This document shows positions 63,246 to 64,000 of a DNA stretch of 64,000 nucleotides, piece by piece (position 1 is the stretch's first letter; each line of letters starts with the position of its first letter). Below the pieces are notes generated by a model, which was not told the origin of the DNA, searched no databases, and worked only from the letters and a program-made list of their open reading frames with translations. The stretch covers positions 2,718,346 through 2,782,345 of the forward strand of contig JASKMD010000029.1 of NCBI GenBank assembly GCA_030144725.1, read 5' to 3'. This stretch comes from Haematococcus lacustris. Taxonomy: Eukaryota; Chlorophyta; Chlorophyceae; Chlamydomonadales; Haematococcaceae. The position numbers and the translations under genes were made by a program.

Positions 63246-64000
63246 ATGACGTCGAGCCGTTCATCACCGGGGTTTGCCGTCGTCTGCGCGGCGCTGTTCC
63301 TCGCTGCGCCACTGCTCTCGCAAGGTCAGTGTGCCTGGCGACGGCAGATGAGCGTCGCGTCGCGAGGGCCATCAAAATGCTCCTCGTTTATGCTGTATTG
63401 ATGCGGATCAGTGCTGCTGCCTCCGTTCGTCACCTAGGCCCGCAAGCTGCTGCCTCCGTTCGTCACCTAGGCCCGCAAGCCACTAGATGGTCGTCTTGCC
63501 TGTTGTTGCCCCGCCCCTTAGAGTTGCCTGCTGCTCCCTGTCGCGCTGTGCAGGACGCGAGTTGCACCAGGTGGGCGCTTTTGGCTTCGCTGCATTGCTG
63601 GCCGCGGCGCGACCAGACTTCCTCATTTCCCAACCTCCCCTGCCGCCCATCCCAGCTCCCGCACCACCTACCCCTTCTCCCAAAGCACCAACCACAGCTG
63701 CTAACGCTACCAGAACTCCCAGCGCTGGCTCAGCTGCTGGTGGTGGCACCGCATCAGGCACAGGCACCACATCAGGCACAGGCAGTGCGGGAGCCACAGG
63801 CTCAGGGGCTGCTGGCGGCACCACCACCACCCCCGGTGCCGCCACATCCGTCGTCCCAGGACGGCCGTCTCAGGCTCTTCCCACAGCCACGACCGTCTCC
63901 GGCTCTGGCAGCACTGGCACTGGCGCCACAGGCACTGCGGGCAGGGGCAGCCCCCCGGCAGGTGCAGCAGGTGCAGCTGGCCCCAACCTCACCAGTGGCC
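63246..64000 (+). CDS. Small secreted Gly/Ala/Thr-rich protein, member 3, cut by window edge
   Basis: Exons 63246-63324 and 63554 to beyond 64000. Signal peptide MTSSRSSPGFAVVCAALFLA...APLLSQ; then GRELHQVGAFGFAALLAAAR and PDFLISQPPLPP; a Pro/Ala stretch; a Gly/Thr/Ala-rich part (GGGTASGTGTTSGTGSAGAT); and the start of the common end, GPNLTSG, at the last bases. Same splice phase as members 1 and 2. Intron 1 holds a 33-bp tandem duplication (63414-63446, 63447-63479). Confidence 0.8.

Noticed and set aside
1..64000. Bacterial-type operons, riboswitches, attachment sites, rRNA or tRNA genes
   Set aside because: The DNA is eukaryotic nuclear with spliced genes; no rRNA-like stretch or cloverleaf was recognised by eye, though a covariance search for tRNAs was not possible.

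Overview
The window is nuclear DNA of a chlorophyte green alga, probably a Volvocales/Chlamydomonadales species of Haematococcus type (the species name is inference). The evidence is intron-rich genes with GT-AG boundaries, GC-rich coding sequence full of Ala, Gly and Ser, a TGTAA poly(A) signal, a gene for the ciliary central-apparatus protein CPC1/SPEF2, and a very high load of degraded mobile DNA. There are no operons; no RNA gene was recognised.

Host genes: (1) 1-4496 (+), the C-terminal 925 residues of CPC1/SPEF2 in six exons; (2) 8289-10235 (-), a five-exon gene for a 127-residue lysine-rich protein; (3) 28632-30001 (+), an acidic Ser/Pro/Ala-rich protein lacking its 5' end; (4) 36433-39778 (+), a nine-exon gene for a secreted Ala/Gln-rich protein built from repeated exon modules; (5) 43521-45821 (+), a Ser/Ala-rich protein lacking its 5' end; (6) three members and one fragment of a family of small secreted Gly/Ala/Thr-rich proteins at 51233-52262, 57479-57647, 58556-59276 and 63246-64000.

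Almost everything else is mobile or derived from mobile DNA. The dominant theme is a graveyard of Fanzor-type (eukaryotic TnpB-like, OMEGA) RuvC nuclease genes: about 20 remnants in at least three families. Family I is best preserved at 48583-50670, with RuvC-I GIDPG, RuvC-II VDEH and RuvC-III DRDCNAALN. Family II ends in RRIDGRARNNA. Family III is represented mainly by N-terminal parts. Families I and II each carry a conserved non-coding 3' block, which recurs with the gene fragments and also alone; it is the best candidate for the element right end and guide-RNA scaffold. Several copies share identical disabling lesions, which suggests that dead copies were multiplied in trans.

Other mobile DNA: a 5,083-bp Ty3/gypsy chromovirus (18795-23877) with apparently identical LTRs, a GTCCC target duplication, an intact gag, and an integrase fused to a chromodomain and a PHD finger, but with protease and reverse-transcriptase core missing. 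It sits inside a terminal-inverted-repeat transposon (18057-25643), which separates two copies of a segmental duplication (10786-18056 and 25656-28355). There are also a 965-bp relative of that transposon with a 6-bp target duplication (12790-13754), a 453-bp hAT-like MITE with an 8-bp target duplication (15962-16414), a 2.5-kb inverted-repeat element with subterminal repeats (4718-7258), and a LINE remnant near 53.6 kb.
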